This document shows, in pieces, positions 33,695 to 41,590 of a DNA stretch of 64,000 nt. The notes under the pieces were generated by a model. The model was given only the letters and a program-made list of their open reading frames with translations, was not told the DNA's origin and did not search any database. The position numbers were made by a program, and so were the translations under genes. How positions within the stretch are numbered: the first letter of the stretch is position 1; every line of letters starts with the position of its first letter. Source of the DNA: Larkinella terrae (lineage in GTDB: Bacteria > Bacteroidota > Bacteroidia > Cytophagales > Spirosomataceae); contig NZ_WJXZ01000015.1 in NCBI RefSeq assembly GCF_009668025.1, positions 248,001 to 312,000 of the forward strand, given 5' to 3'.

Positions 33695-34671
33695 GCCACT
33701 GTTTCAACGCTGACGACTTTTTCCGCCAGATTCGATTCATGAACGAGGTATGTAGGTCGGTGTTTAACTTCCTGGAACGCTTTGCCGAGGTAGATTCCGA
33801 TGATTCCCATCATAATAAACTGAATACCGCCGATCAGCACAATCAGCAGCACAATGGAAGTCCAGCCGGAAACCGTATTGGCCGTGAAATATTTTTCGTA
33901 GAGCACTTCCGCGCCGAACAGTAACGCAAACAGAAACATGCCGAAACCCAGCACCACCGATAAATAGAGCGGTTTTGTGGTAAACGACGTGATCCCCATC
34001 GTCGCCAGATTGAACATCTTGCGGAACGAATACTTGCTTTTTCCGGCATAGCGCTGGGCGGGCTGGTACTCGACCCGGCTTTGGCGGAAACCCATCCAGG
34101 AGATCATACCGCGCAGGAACAGATCCGTTTCCTTGTATTGCTTCAGGCTGTCGACCACCTTGCGGTCGAGCAGGCGGAAATCGGCTGCGCCCTCCTCCAG
34201 ATTGACATCGGAAACCGCCCGAATAAACCGGTAAAACCAGCTCGACGTCTTTCGTTTCATCAGGGGTAGCGTTGGATCGGCCTTCCTAATGGCACACACC
34301 ACGTCGTAGCCTTCCTCCCACTGCGCAATCATCGTCGGAATCAGTTCGGGGGGGTGTTGTAAATCGGCATCGAGGCAGATGACGCAACTGCCGGTTGCGT
34401 GATCAAAACCGGCCCGGAGAGCGGCCTGGTGGCCAAAATTGCGGGAGAAGGACAGGTAGCGAACGGAGTCATACAAGCTGCTCAGTTGCTGCAACACATA
34501 GAGCGTATCGTCGGTGCTGCCATCGTCGATAATCAGGATTTCAAACTCCCGATACGGCGCTAACACACTTTCCAATCGACTTACCAGAACGGGTAAGTTC
34601 TCCTCTTCATTGTGCGCCGGAACAACGATACTGATTTTACCAGTCCGTTGGTTCATTAATACATTCGGCAT
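33682..34671 (-). CDS. GT2 glycosyltransferase (dolichyl-phosphate mannose synthase/ArnC type)
   Basis: 329 residues. GT-A domain: ISIVVPAHNEEENLPVLV, EILIIDDGSTDDTLYVL, CLDADLQHPPELIP (DxD) and DFRLLDRKVVDSLKQ. Two membrane segments at the C-terminus (about 230-257 and 270-295) are typical of polyisoprenyl-phosphate glycosyltransferases (ArnC, GtrB). It probably charges undecaprenyl phosphate with a sugar. First gene of the operon with the deacetylase and the GT87 enzyme. ATG at 34671; a second ATG five codons later is possible. Confidence 0.9.
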   Translation of the reverse strand: MPNVLMNQRTGKISIVVPAHNEEENLPVLVSRLESVLAPYREFEILIIDDGSTDDTLYVLQQLSSLYDSVRYLSFSRNFGHQAALRAGFDHATGSCVICLDADLQHPPELIPTMIAQWEEGYDVVCAIRKADPTLPLMKRKTSSWFYRFIRAVSDVNLEEGAADFRLLDRKVVDSLKQYKETDLFLRGMISWMGFRQSRVEYQPAQRYAGKSKYSFRKMFNLATMGITSFTTKPLYLSVVLGFGMFLFALLFGAEVLYEKYFTANTVSGWTSIVLLIVLIGGIQFIMMGIIGIYLGKAFQEVKHRPTYLVHESNLAEKVVSVETVAWNR

Positions 34672-34973
34672 TTTATCTTTGTGTACGAGATGGTAGGAAG
34701 ATACTCTTTTGAATATCGGTAAACAATAATAAGTATTTTTGCCGCCACTTCAAGTAGGTAGTTCCCATCACGCCAAAAATTGAAGTTTAAGTTCTGCAAT
34801 ATCAACGAGTTACCTGAAATTAATTTTTTATTAGAAATATCTGGCAGGGGTTTAACTAACTGGTTATCTTCTCTGTATGCGTGCTGTAATTACATCTTAT
34901 AAGGGAATGAAAACGCCTGTTCAAACCGATTTGAAGCCAGCGCGGATTCTGCTCCGGAAAATTAGAAATTAAT
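34672..34973 (+). other. Gap before the LD-carboxypeptidase with a short basic reading frame
   Basis: 302 nt, AT-rich. No promoter box found. A 31-codon frame opens with ATG at 34877 (MRAVITSYKGMKTPVQTDLK..., very basic, ending KIRN) and stops at 34970-34972, one base before the TTG start of the carboxypeptidase gene. Whether it is translated is unknown; it might be a leader peptide. The rest of the gap shows nothing I recognise. Confidence 0.3.
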
Positions 34974-35879
34974 TTGACACAGCCTCCTTTTTTACAACCC
35001 GGTCAGCGTGTGGGCGTTATGGCCATGGCCAGCCGTCTGGAGTATGACTCTCTCGAACCGGCTTTCCGGATTCTTCGCGACGACTGGCAACTGGACGTCG
35101 TTGAAGGTGAATCGCTCCGGAGCAGCTATTTCCAATTTGCCGGTGACGACGACCTGCGCCGACGCGACCTGCAACAGATGCTCGACGATCCGGACATTCG
35201 GGCCATTTTCTCCGCCCGTGGGGGCTACGGCAGCTACCGGATTCTTGATCAACTGGACTTTACCCGATTCCTGAAAAATCCGAAATGGATCATCGGTTTT
35301 AGCGACATCACGGTGATTCACTGCCATTTGCACCGGTTGGGCGTGCAGAGCCTACATGCCATCATGCCCCGCTTATTCGGGAATGAAGGCGTCGCCGACT
35401 CCATCGAAACCTTACGCCAGTGCCTTTTTGGGGAATCCATTGCTCCCTACACCAGCCCGGCCAATTCCCTCAACCGGGCCGGAACGGCGGCCGGTCAACT
35501 GGTTGGCGGCAATCTGGCGCTGCTGTTGCACACCCTAGGAACACCCTCGGACATTGACCTGACCGGCAAGCTTTTCTTCATTGAAGACATCGACGAAACG
35601 CTTTTTTCGCTGGATCGCATGATGATTCAGCTCCGACGCTCCGGTCGACTCGCGAATCTGGCCGGGATGGTGGTCGGGCAGTTCACGGACATGCGCATCA
35701 ATGAAACGGCGCCCTTCGGAAAAACCGCCAACGAGATCATTGCCGAGCATCTTGGCGGGTACAATTTCCCGGTTTGCTTTGATTTCCCGGTCGGCCATGT
35801 CGCCCGAAATCTGGCCATGCCGGTTGGGAAGGATGCAGAATTGGAGGTCAATGAGCAAGGAAGTCGATTGACTTTCTAA
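34974..35879 (+). CDS. LD-carboxypeptidase, S66 family
   Basis: 301 residues. No ATG is available before the conserved N-terminus (FLQPGQRVGVMAMAS); the TTG at 34974 is the only plausible start, since an in-frame stop lies at 34932. ARGGYGSYRILDQLDF, IIGFSDITVIH (nucleophile Ser110), FIEDIDE (Glu) and FDFPVGHVARN (His) give the S66 triad. It releases the terminal D-Ala from tetrapeptides of muropeptides in the cytoplasm, in peptidoglycan recycling. No recycling genes adjoin it. Confidence 0.92.
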   Translation: MTQPPFLQPGQRVGVMAMASRLEYDSLEPAFRILRDDWQLDVVEGESLRSSYFQFAGDDDLRRRDLQQMLDDPDIRAIFSARGGYGSYRILDQLDFTRFLKNPKWIIGFSDITVIHCHLHRLGVQSLHAIMPRLFGNEGVADSIETLRQCLFGESIAPYTSPANSLNRAGTAAGQLVGGNLALLLHTLGTPSDIDLTGKLFFIEDIDETLFSLDRMMIQLRRSGRLANLAGMVVGQFTDMRINETAPFGKTANEIIAEHLGGYNFPVCFDFPVGHVARNLAMPVGKDAELEVNEQGSRLTF

Positions 35880-35880
35880 T

Positions 35881-35996
35881 GAAAAATATCCAATGTAAAA
35901 TGATGAATGTAAAAGTGACTGGCGCGGATAGGCAACGTCTAAGTTAGGAAATATCGAATACTGAATATCGAATAACGAATAACTAATAACGAAGGA
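35881..35996 (+). repeat. Word repeats upstream of the four-helix-bundle gene
   Basis: The first part (about 35885-35915) repeats AATGTAAAATGATGAATGTAAAA; the second (35951-35994) repeats ATATCGAATACTGAATATCG and AATAACGAATAACTAATAACG. The end TAATAACGAAG (35984-35994) is nearly complementary to CTTCGTTATTCG just after the gene (from 36376), so the coding region is flanked by inverted repeats. Confidence 0.6.
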
Positions 35997-36359
35997 ATGA
36001 ATGAGCGGAGGTATGATCTGGAAGATCGACTTATCAATTTTTCGGCAGAATTGATTGCGGTTGTTGAGGAACTGCCACCAACGAAAGCTTCCAGTCATCT
36101 TGGTGGTCAACTGCTACGATCTGGCACAGCTCCTGCCCTTCATTATGGTGAGGCTCAAAGCGCTGAATCCCAAAAAGATTTTATCCACAAGATGAAAGGT
36201 GCGCTCAAAGAACTCCGGGAATCCCATATCAATTTACGCATACTTGAAAAAGTAAACCTGCTTGGCTCAGCAGATTTACCCACATTAGTAGAATGCAACG
36301 AATTAATTCGAATCTTCAAAAAAAGCATCGAAACCGCGGAACGAAATCTCTCCAAGTAA
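35997..36359 (+). CDS. Four-helix-bundle (23S rRNA intervening-sequence protein-like)
   Basis: 120 residues, helical: YDLEDRLINFSAELIAVVEELPPTKASSHLGGQLLRSGTAPALHYGEAQSAESQKDFIHKMKGALKELRESHINLRILEKVNLL. This is the small TIGR02436-type family first found as the ORF in 23S rRNA intervening sequences and related to DGR accessory proteins. No rRNA or reverse transcriptase is present in the window. The gene is flanked by inverted word repeats and followed by a large nested palindrome. Biochemical function not known. Confidence 0.88.
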   Translation: MNERRYDLEDRLINFSAELIAVVEELPPTKASSHLGGQLLRSGTAPALHYGEAQSAESQKDFIHKMKGALKELRESHINLRILEKVNLLGSADLPTLVECNELIRIFKKSIETAERNLSK

Positions 36360-36400
36360 ATTGCTACGAGCCCAACTTCGTTATTCGTTAATTTATCGCC

Positions 36401-36606
36401 AACTATGAGATTTTTGACCGCGTAGCGGTTGAATGTTTGTAGAAGAATGTCAATTTGAGCTAATAAGCGTGCCTTTAGGTACGCAATCAGTTTAGGCTGT
36501 AGCGTACCTAAAGGCACGCGGGAGGCATTTGGTAACGGCTTTTCTACAAACATGTCGTGCCTATGGCACTTAATCGACTCATAATCAATCACCAAATCTC
36601 ATAGTT
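36401..36606. repeat. Nested 206-bp palindromic element
   Basis: Three pairs of inverted arms are nested: AACTATGAGATTT at 36401-36413 with its exact complement at 36594-36606; TGTTTGTAGAA at 36434-36444 with 36542-36552; and an 18-mer starting GCGTGCCTTTAGG at 36467-36484 with 36502-36519. A further unpaired GTGCCTATGGCAC palindrome sits at 36557-36569. This shape, without a coding sequence, suggests a MITE- or REP-like element. It lies between the convergent IVP-like and M20 genes. Confidence 0.8.
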
Positions 36607-36615
36607 CACGTTAAA

Positions 36616-37947
36616 TTATTTTTTCTTCACACTTGCCGTTCCGGTTCCTTTCCACTGCTCCATATAATCAACGGTCAGCTGGCAAAGGGCTTTAACACCC
36701 AGGCCAAAACCGCTTTCGTCGATGTGAAAGTCCGGCGTGTGGTGCGGGGCCGCATCTTCCAGTTTGGTGCCTTTCGGCATACCGCCCAGGAAAAAGAAAA
36801 AACCGGGTACTTTTTGCTGAAAGAACGAAAAGTCTTCGGCACCGGTGTCGAGCGGGCGGATTTGCACATGATCCTTTCCGGCCACGGCTTCGAGCGTCGG
36901 CACCATCTGGTCGGTCAGCGCCGGATCGTTGTACGTCACCGGATACATCACGTCGATTTTCACATCGGCCCTGGCTCCGGCACTTTCGGAGATATTCGTC
37001 GCCACTTCGTTGATCCGGCGATGAATGGTTTTCTGCATTTCCGGCGTAAACGAACGAATGGTTCCGATCATGTTGACTTCTTCCGGAATGATGTTCTGCC
37101 GGATTCCGCCGTGCACCGCGCCCACCGTCACCACCGCCGGGAATTCCGTAATCGGCAGATTCCGGCTGACGATCGTTTGCAGCCCCATCACAATCTGCGA
37201 GCTCGTCACGATCGGATCGACGCCCGACCACGGAGCGGCCCCGTGCGTCTGTTTTCCTTTCACCTTAACGCTGAAAAAATCAACGGCCGCCATCGTCGCG
37301 CCCGGCCGGTATTTAATCGTACCCACTTCGGTTTGCGAATTGATATGCAGGCCAAAAATGGCGTCGACTTTCGGATTCTCCAGTACGCCTTCCTTCACCA
37401 TCAACTGCGCTCCGCCTTCTTCACCCGCCGGTGGCCCTTCTTCGGCGGGCTGGAAAATAAACTTAACGGTGCCTTTCAGGTCGTTTTTGACACTGGCCAA
37501 CACCTCGGCCACGCCCATCATGATGGCCACGTGTGAATCATGTCCGCAAGCGTGCATCACCCCGGTTTTCTGACCGTTGAACTCGGTGGTTACGGTCGAT
37601 TTAAATGCCAGATCGCCCCGTTCGGTGACCGGCAAACCGTCCATATCGGCCCGTAGCGCAACAACGGGGCCCGGTTTTCCGCCTTTCAAAATACCGACGA
37701 CGCCGGTTTTGGCCACATTGGTTTTTACTTCGATTCCCAACGAATGCAGGTGAGCGGCTACTTTGGCGGAGGTCTGAAATTCGCGGTTGCCCAATTCCGG
37801 ATTCTGGTGAATCTCACGACGCCAAGCAATGACCTTTTTTTCCAGGCCATCGGCGGTTTTATTCACCTGGCTTTTCAGGGGCGACTGAGCCTGCAAAGCA
37901 AAAGGCAAAAGAGTGCAAAAAAGTGCGTAAACAGTCTTATTACTCAT
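36616..37947 (-). CDS. M20-family amidohydrolase/peptidase, exported
   Basis: 443 residues with a signal peptide ending at LQAQ (about residue 21). Motifs: WRREIHQNPELGNREFQTS, VALRADMDGLPV, THACGHDSHVAIMMGVA-like HACGHDSH (metal), FIFQPAEEGPPAGEEGG (general base Glu), and TGAEDFSFFQQKVPGFFFFLG. It belongs to the hippurate/IAA-amino-acid hydrolase group with two metals. Periplasmic location suggests turnover of N-acyl amino acids or peptides from outside. Substrate unknown. Confidence 0.92.
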   Translation of the reverse strand: MSNKTVYALFCTLLPFALQAQSPLKSQVNKTADGLEKKVIAWRREIHQNPELGNREFQTSAKVAAHLHSLGIEVKTNVAKTGVVGILKGGKPGPVVALRADMDGLPVTERGDLAFKSTVTTEFNGQKTGVMHACGHDSHVAIMMGVAEVLASVKNDLKGTVKFIFQPAEEGPPAGEEGGAQLMVKEGVLENPKVDAIFGLHINSQTEVGTIKYRPGATMAAVDFFSVKVKGKQTHGAAPWSGVDPIVTSSQIVMGLQTIVSRNLPITEFPAVVTVGAVHGGIRQNIIPEEVNMIGTIRSFTPEMQKTIHRRINEVATNISESAGARADVKIDVMYPVTYNDPALTDQMVPTLEAVAGKDHVQIRPLDTGAEDFSFFQQKVPGFFFFLGGMPKGTKLEDAAPHHTPDFHIDESGFGLGVKALCQLTVDYMEQWKGTGTASVKKK

Positions 37948-38215
37948 TTTTAAACGTATTTTGTAAGTACAAATGATTCACATCAGCGAGACAAGCGGAT
38001 TGTTTTGTTTTCTAATTACGGTAAATTTTAACAAAAAATGGCAATAGAATATGCCAATAAAAGGGTTTTGCATTGCGTATGATAAATTTTGAGTAAAATG
38101 GAAAAATACAACAATCGCCAGATGCGTTGTTCACTCCATGAAAACCCAGGAAGCAGTTAATTATCAGACAATCTAATAGTTACCCCTATTTCCAAACTCA
38201 TCTCGCCCGGGATGC

Positions 38216-38249
38216 ACCGCCCTGAAATGACAATCGGGCGGTTTTGTTT
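38216..38249 (+). terminator. Intrinsic terminator in the long leader region upstream of susC
   Basis: ACCGCCC (38216-38222) pairs with GGGCGGT (38236-38242), followed by TTTTGTTTC on the plus strand. No plus-strand gene ends before it: the neighbour is the divergent M20 gene. It may end a small RNA, or act as an attenuator if a promoter exists upstream. The remainder of 37948-38435 is AT-rich without other recognisable signals apart from the susC promoter. Confidence 0.65.
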
Positions 38250-38388
38250 CGTCAACGACAAAGGTTTTATTTTATTTATTATTAACTTGATCATATATCT
38301 GCCAATCTTAATAAGACATTTTTATAAGTACATTTAAAAAAATTGTCGCCAAACTATTTTTTTGGTTTATTTATTGCGGATATAGAAG

Positions 38389-38396
38389 TAGTTTTG
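38389..38396 (+). promoter_or_regulatory. -7 box of the susC operon
   Basis: TAGTTTTG fits TAnnTTTG and is 39 nt before the ATG at 38436. The -33 region is AT-rich with GTTT in the expected place, so the -33 match is weak. Confidence 0.6.
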
Positions 38397-38435
38397 CATC
38401 CATTTTTTTTACGTTCATCCAAACATAACCTATCT

Positions 38436-41400
38436 ATGAGAAAACGTTTAGCCGGATTCTGGCTGATGTGCGTGCTTTTTGCCCTGCCCGCATTAGCCCA
38501 GGATCGGACGGTGACCGGTAAAGTCACCTCATCCGACGACGGCTCCACTCTCCCGGGTGTGAGCATTCAACTCAAAGGTACCAGCCGCGGTACTACCACT
38601 GATTCAGACGGAAATTACAGTCTGCCCAATGTTCCGACCAACGCCCGCCTGGTTTTTAGCTTCATCGGAACCGCTACCCAGGAGATTGAGGTAGGAAATC
38701 AATCCACGATTAACGTACAATTGAAATCGGACGCCAGCCAGCTGTCTGAAGTCGTTGTTACGGCACAGGGGATCGAACGCGACCGTCGCTCGCTGGGGTA
38801 TTCAACGCAGGATGTCCGGGGTGATGTGCTGGCCCAACGGTCGGAACCCAACGTCCTGAACGCCCTGCAAGGCAAACTCGCCGGGGTAAACATTACGCCT
38901 TCCAGCGGTGCGCCCGGTGCTTCCACCAACATCAACATCCGCGGGATTACGTCGTTTAACGGAAGTAACCAGCCGCTGATCGTGGTCGATGGCGTTATTT
39001 TTAACAACGACGTTAACCGGAACCCGTCGACGGACAACTCGCTTTTCAGCGCGCAGGCATCCAACCGGCTGGCCGACATCAACCCGGAAAGCATCGAGTC
39101 CATCAACGTGCTGAAAGGACCAGCCGCTTCGGTTCTGTACGGTTCCCGCGCATCCGCCGGAGCCATTGTCATCACGACAAAAACCGGGCGTAATATGAAA
39201 GGGAAAACCGAAGTAACCTTTAATTCTTCTTTTAATGTACAAAACGTTTACGGATTGCCTCCGTTGCAGAACGACTACGGACAAGGTACACAAAATAACT
39301 TCGTCAACACATCCGCTAACTCCTGGGGTCCTAAATTCGGCGGTAGCCTGACCCAGGTGACGACCCTGCAGGGTAACACGGTTCCTTACCAGGCGTATCC
39401 AAACAACGTCAAGGATTTTTACAACCAAGGCAGTGTCTGGCAGAACTCTTTCAACATCGCTTCGGGCGACGAACGGCGCAACTACATCCTGGCCGTTGGA
39501 AATACCATGCAAAAAGGGATTGTTCCGAACTCTAAATTTGACCGGACGAACATTCAGGTCGGTGGTGAAACCAAACTGCAGAACGGCCTGAAACTGAGCA
39601 GTACGGTTACCTACGTAAAAACCGCCCAGAACGGAACGCCGGTTGGTAACGGGGGTAGTGCCTTCGGACAGATCACCCGGATTCCGCGGAGCTTCGACCT
39701 GAACGGAACACCTTATCAGGATGCGCAGGGAAAAAGTATTTACTACTCGACTACCCAAAACCACCCGTTGTGGAGCGCCTACAATGAGACGATGAAAAGC
39801 CAGGTTGACCGGGTTTTCGGTAACTTCCAGGTGGGTTACGACTTCACGAAGTGGCTGACCGTTTCGTACCGCGTTACGGCTGATACGTACACCGACCGTC
39901 GGAAAATGAGCTTCGCAATTGGGTCGGCCCGCGGCCCGGCAGGTCAGATTATCGAAGATATGTTCTGGCGGTCGGAGTTGAACGGTGACCTCCTGATCAA
40001 CGCCCACAAGGACAACCTGTTCCTGGAAGGTCTGAATGCCAACGTGTTGCTGGGCAATAACATCAACCAGCGGAGAGATCAGAACACCACTCTGTCGGCG
40101 CAGCAATTGACCATTCCGGGCTTTTACAACGTCAGCAACGGTTCGGTTTTCACGGCCAGCCAGGAGAACAACACGATGCGCCGTCTGGTCGGTTACTACG
40201 GTCAGGTGTCACTGGGTTATCAGAACTACCTGTTTCTGGAATTGTCAGGACGGGTGGATCAGTCATCGACCCTGCCGAAGTCCAACAATACATACTTCTA
40301 CCCGGCCGCTTCCGTCAGTTTTGTTCCGACCGACGCTTTCAAGCTCAATTCGAACGTGCTGTCGTATGCCAAAGTACGCGCCAGCGTCGCCCGGGTGGGC
40401 CGCGATGCGGACCCCTATTTGCTGAACTCGGTTTTCGTAGCTTCCAGCTACGGTAACAATTCCGCCAGCATCACATTCCCGATTTCGGTGGGTGGTGCCA
40501 GCCTGCCGGGCTTTAGCCCCAGCACCCGGATTGGCAACAACAACCTGACGCCCGAGTTTGTCCGTTCGTACGAATTTGGCCTGAATTTGGGTCTGTTCCG
40601 CAACCGGGCCAGTCTTGATGTGGCTTACTTCGACACGCGCAGTACCAACCAGATCTTCAACGTTTCGGTTTCTAACTCAACCGGTTACGATACCCGCACG
40701 ACGAACGTAGGTGCCCTGAGCAACAAAGGAATTGAATTGGTACTGAACACGACGCCGGTTCGTTTGCAAAACGGTTTCAAATGGGATCTGGTGCTGAACA
40801 TCACCCGGATTCGGAACAAAGTGGAAGAAATCGCTCCGGGCGTAACGCAGTCGCCGATTACGGGGGGCGCGTTCATCGGAATCAACCCGTCGATCGTAGT
40901 GGGTCAGCCGTACGGTGTCATTGTCGGAACGGCCAACGCCCGCAGCCCGCAGGGACAATACCTGATCAACCCGAATACCGGTTTGTTCGTACCGGGTATT
41001 GCCGGACAGGTAATTTCCAACCCGAACCCGAACTGGACGGCTGGTTTGACCAACACGTTCAGCTACAAAGGTTTATCGCTGTCGGTTCTGTTTGATACCC
41101 GTCAGGGCGGCCAACTGTACTCGTTCGGTGCGGTCGATTTGCGCGGCCAGGGTCACCTAGCTGTGACTGGTATTGACCGCGATCAGCCGCGTATTCTGCC
41201 CGGTGTGATCGAAGTAACCAACGCCGACGGTTCGAAAACGTATAATCCGAACAACATTCAGTTGAGCGCCCAAAACTACTGGGCGAACCTGGGTGGTCTG
41301 GCTTCCGAAGCTGCGGTTTTCGACGCAACGGTTTACCGCCTGCGCGAACTGGCCCTGAATTACAGCTTGCCTGCCAGCGTGATTGGCAAAACGCCTTTCG

Positions 41401-41567
41401 GTGCGGTTTCCATCGGGGTTAGCGGTCGTAACCTGTGGTTCTATGCTCCCAACTACATGGGTGATCCTGAAACCAACACCCAGGGTGCCGGTAACATCCA
41501 GGGACTTGATTTGAACGGTATTCCCAACACGCGGAATTACGGTGTTAACCTGCGGCTTACGTTTTAA
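38436..41567 (+). CDS. SusC/RagA-family TonB-dependent transporter
   Basis: Start ATG 38436; the frame runs 31 codons further up across the promoter, starting with TTG, which is unlikely. 1043 residues. Signal peptide 1-20, then a CarboxypepD-reg-like domain (RTVTGKVTSSDDGSTLPGVSIQLKGTSRGTTTDSDGNYSLP), the SusC plug box region (SEVVVTAQGIERDRRSLGYSTQDV... ALQGKLAGVNI... NIRGITSFNGSNQPLIVVDGV) and a 22-strand barrel ending in YGVNLRLTF. Pairs with SusD 23 nt downstream to import a glycan or peptide. No glycoside hydrolase is in the operon, so the ligand is unclear. Confidence 0.97.
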   Translation: MRKRLAGFWLMCVLFALPALAQDRTVTGKVTSSDDGSTLPGVSIQLKGTSRGTTTDSDGNYSLPNVPTNARLVFSFIGTATQEIEVGNQSTINVQLKSDASQLSEVVVTAQGIERDRRSLGYSTQDVRGDVLAQRSEPNVLNALQGKLAGVNITPSSGAPGASTNINIRGITSFNGSNQPLIVVDGVIFNNDVNRNPSTDNSLFSAQASNRLADINPESIESINVLKGPAASVLYGSRASAGAIVITTKTGRNMKGKTEVTFNSSFNVQNVYGLPPLQNDYGQGTQNNFVNTSANSWGPKFGGSLTQVTTLQGNTVPYQAYPNNVKDFYNQGSVWQNSFNIASGDERRNYILAVGNTMQKGIVPNSKFDRTNIQVGGETKLQNGLKLSSTVTYVKTAQNGTPVGNGGSAFGQITRIPRSFDLNGTPYQDAQGKSIYYSTTQNHPLWSAYNETMKSQVDRVFGNFQVGYDFTKWLTVSYRVTADTYTDRRKMSFAIGSARGPAGQIIEDMFWRSELNGDLLINAHKDNLFLEGLNANVLLGNNINQRRDQNTTLSAQQLTIPGFYNVSNGSVFTASQENNTMRRLVGYYGQVSLGYQNYLFLELSGRVDQSSTLPKSNNTYFYPAASVSFVPTDAFKLNSNVLSYAKVRASVARVGRDADPYLLNSVFVASSYGNNSASITFPISVGGASLPGFSPSTRIGNNNLTPEFVRSYEFGLNLGLFRNRASLDVAYFDTRSTNQIFNVSVSNSTGYDTRTTNVGALSNKGIELVLNTTPVRLQNGFKWDLVLNITRIRNKVEEIAPGVTQSPITGGAFIGINPSIVVGQPYGVIVGTANARSPQGQYLINPNTGLFVPGIAGQVISNPNPNWTAGLTNTFSYKGLSLSVLFDTRQGGQLYSFGAVDLRGQGHLAVTGIDRDQPRILPGVIEVTNADGSKTYNPNNIQLSAQNYWANLGGLASEAAVFDATVYRLRELALNYSLPASVIGKTPFGAVSIGVSGRNLWFYAPNYMGDPETNTQGAGNIQGLDLNGIPNTRNYGVNLRLTF

Positions 41568-41590
41568 TCACCTTCATCACTTTTTCGAAA

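Noticed and set aside
35997-36606. 23S rRNA intervening sequence or a diversity-generating retroelement
   Set aside because: Only the small four-helix protein is present; there is no rRNA, reverse transcriptase or template repeat nearby.
38802-40106. A 434-codon open frame antisense to susC
   Set aside because: It lies wholly inside the conserved SusC gene on the other strand and has no recognisable domains; long antisense frames are common at this GC content.
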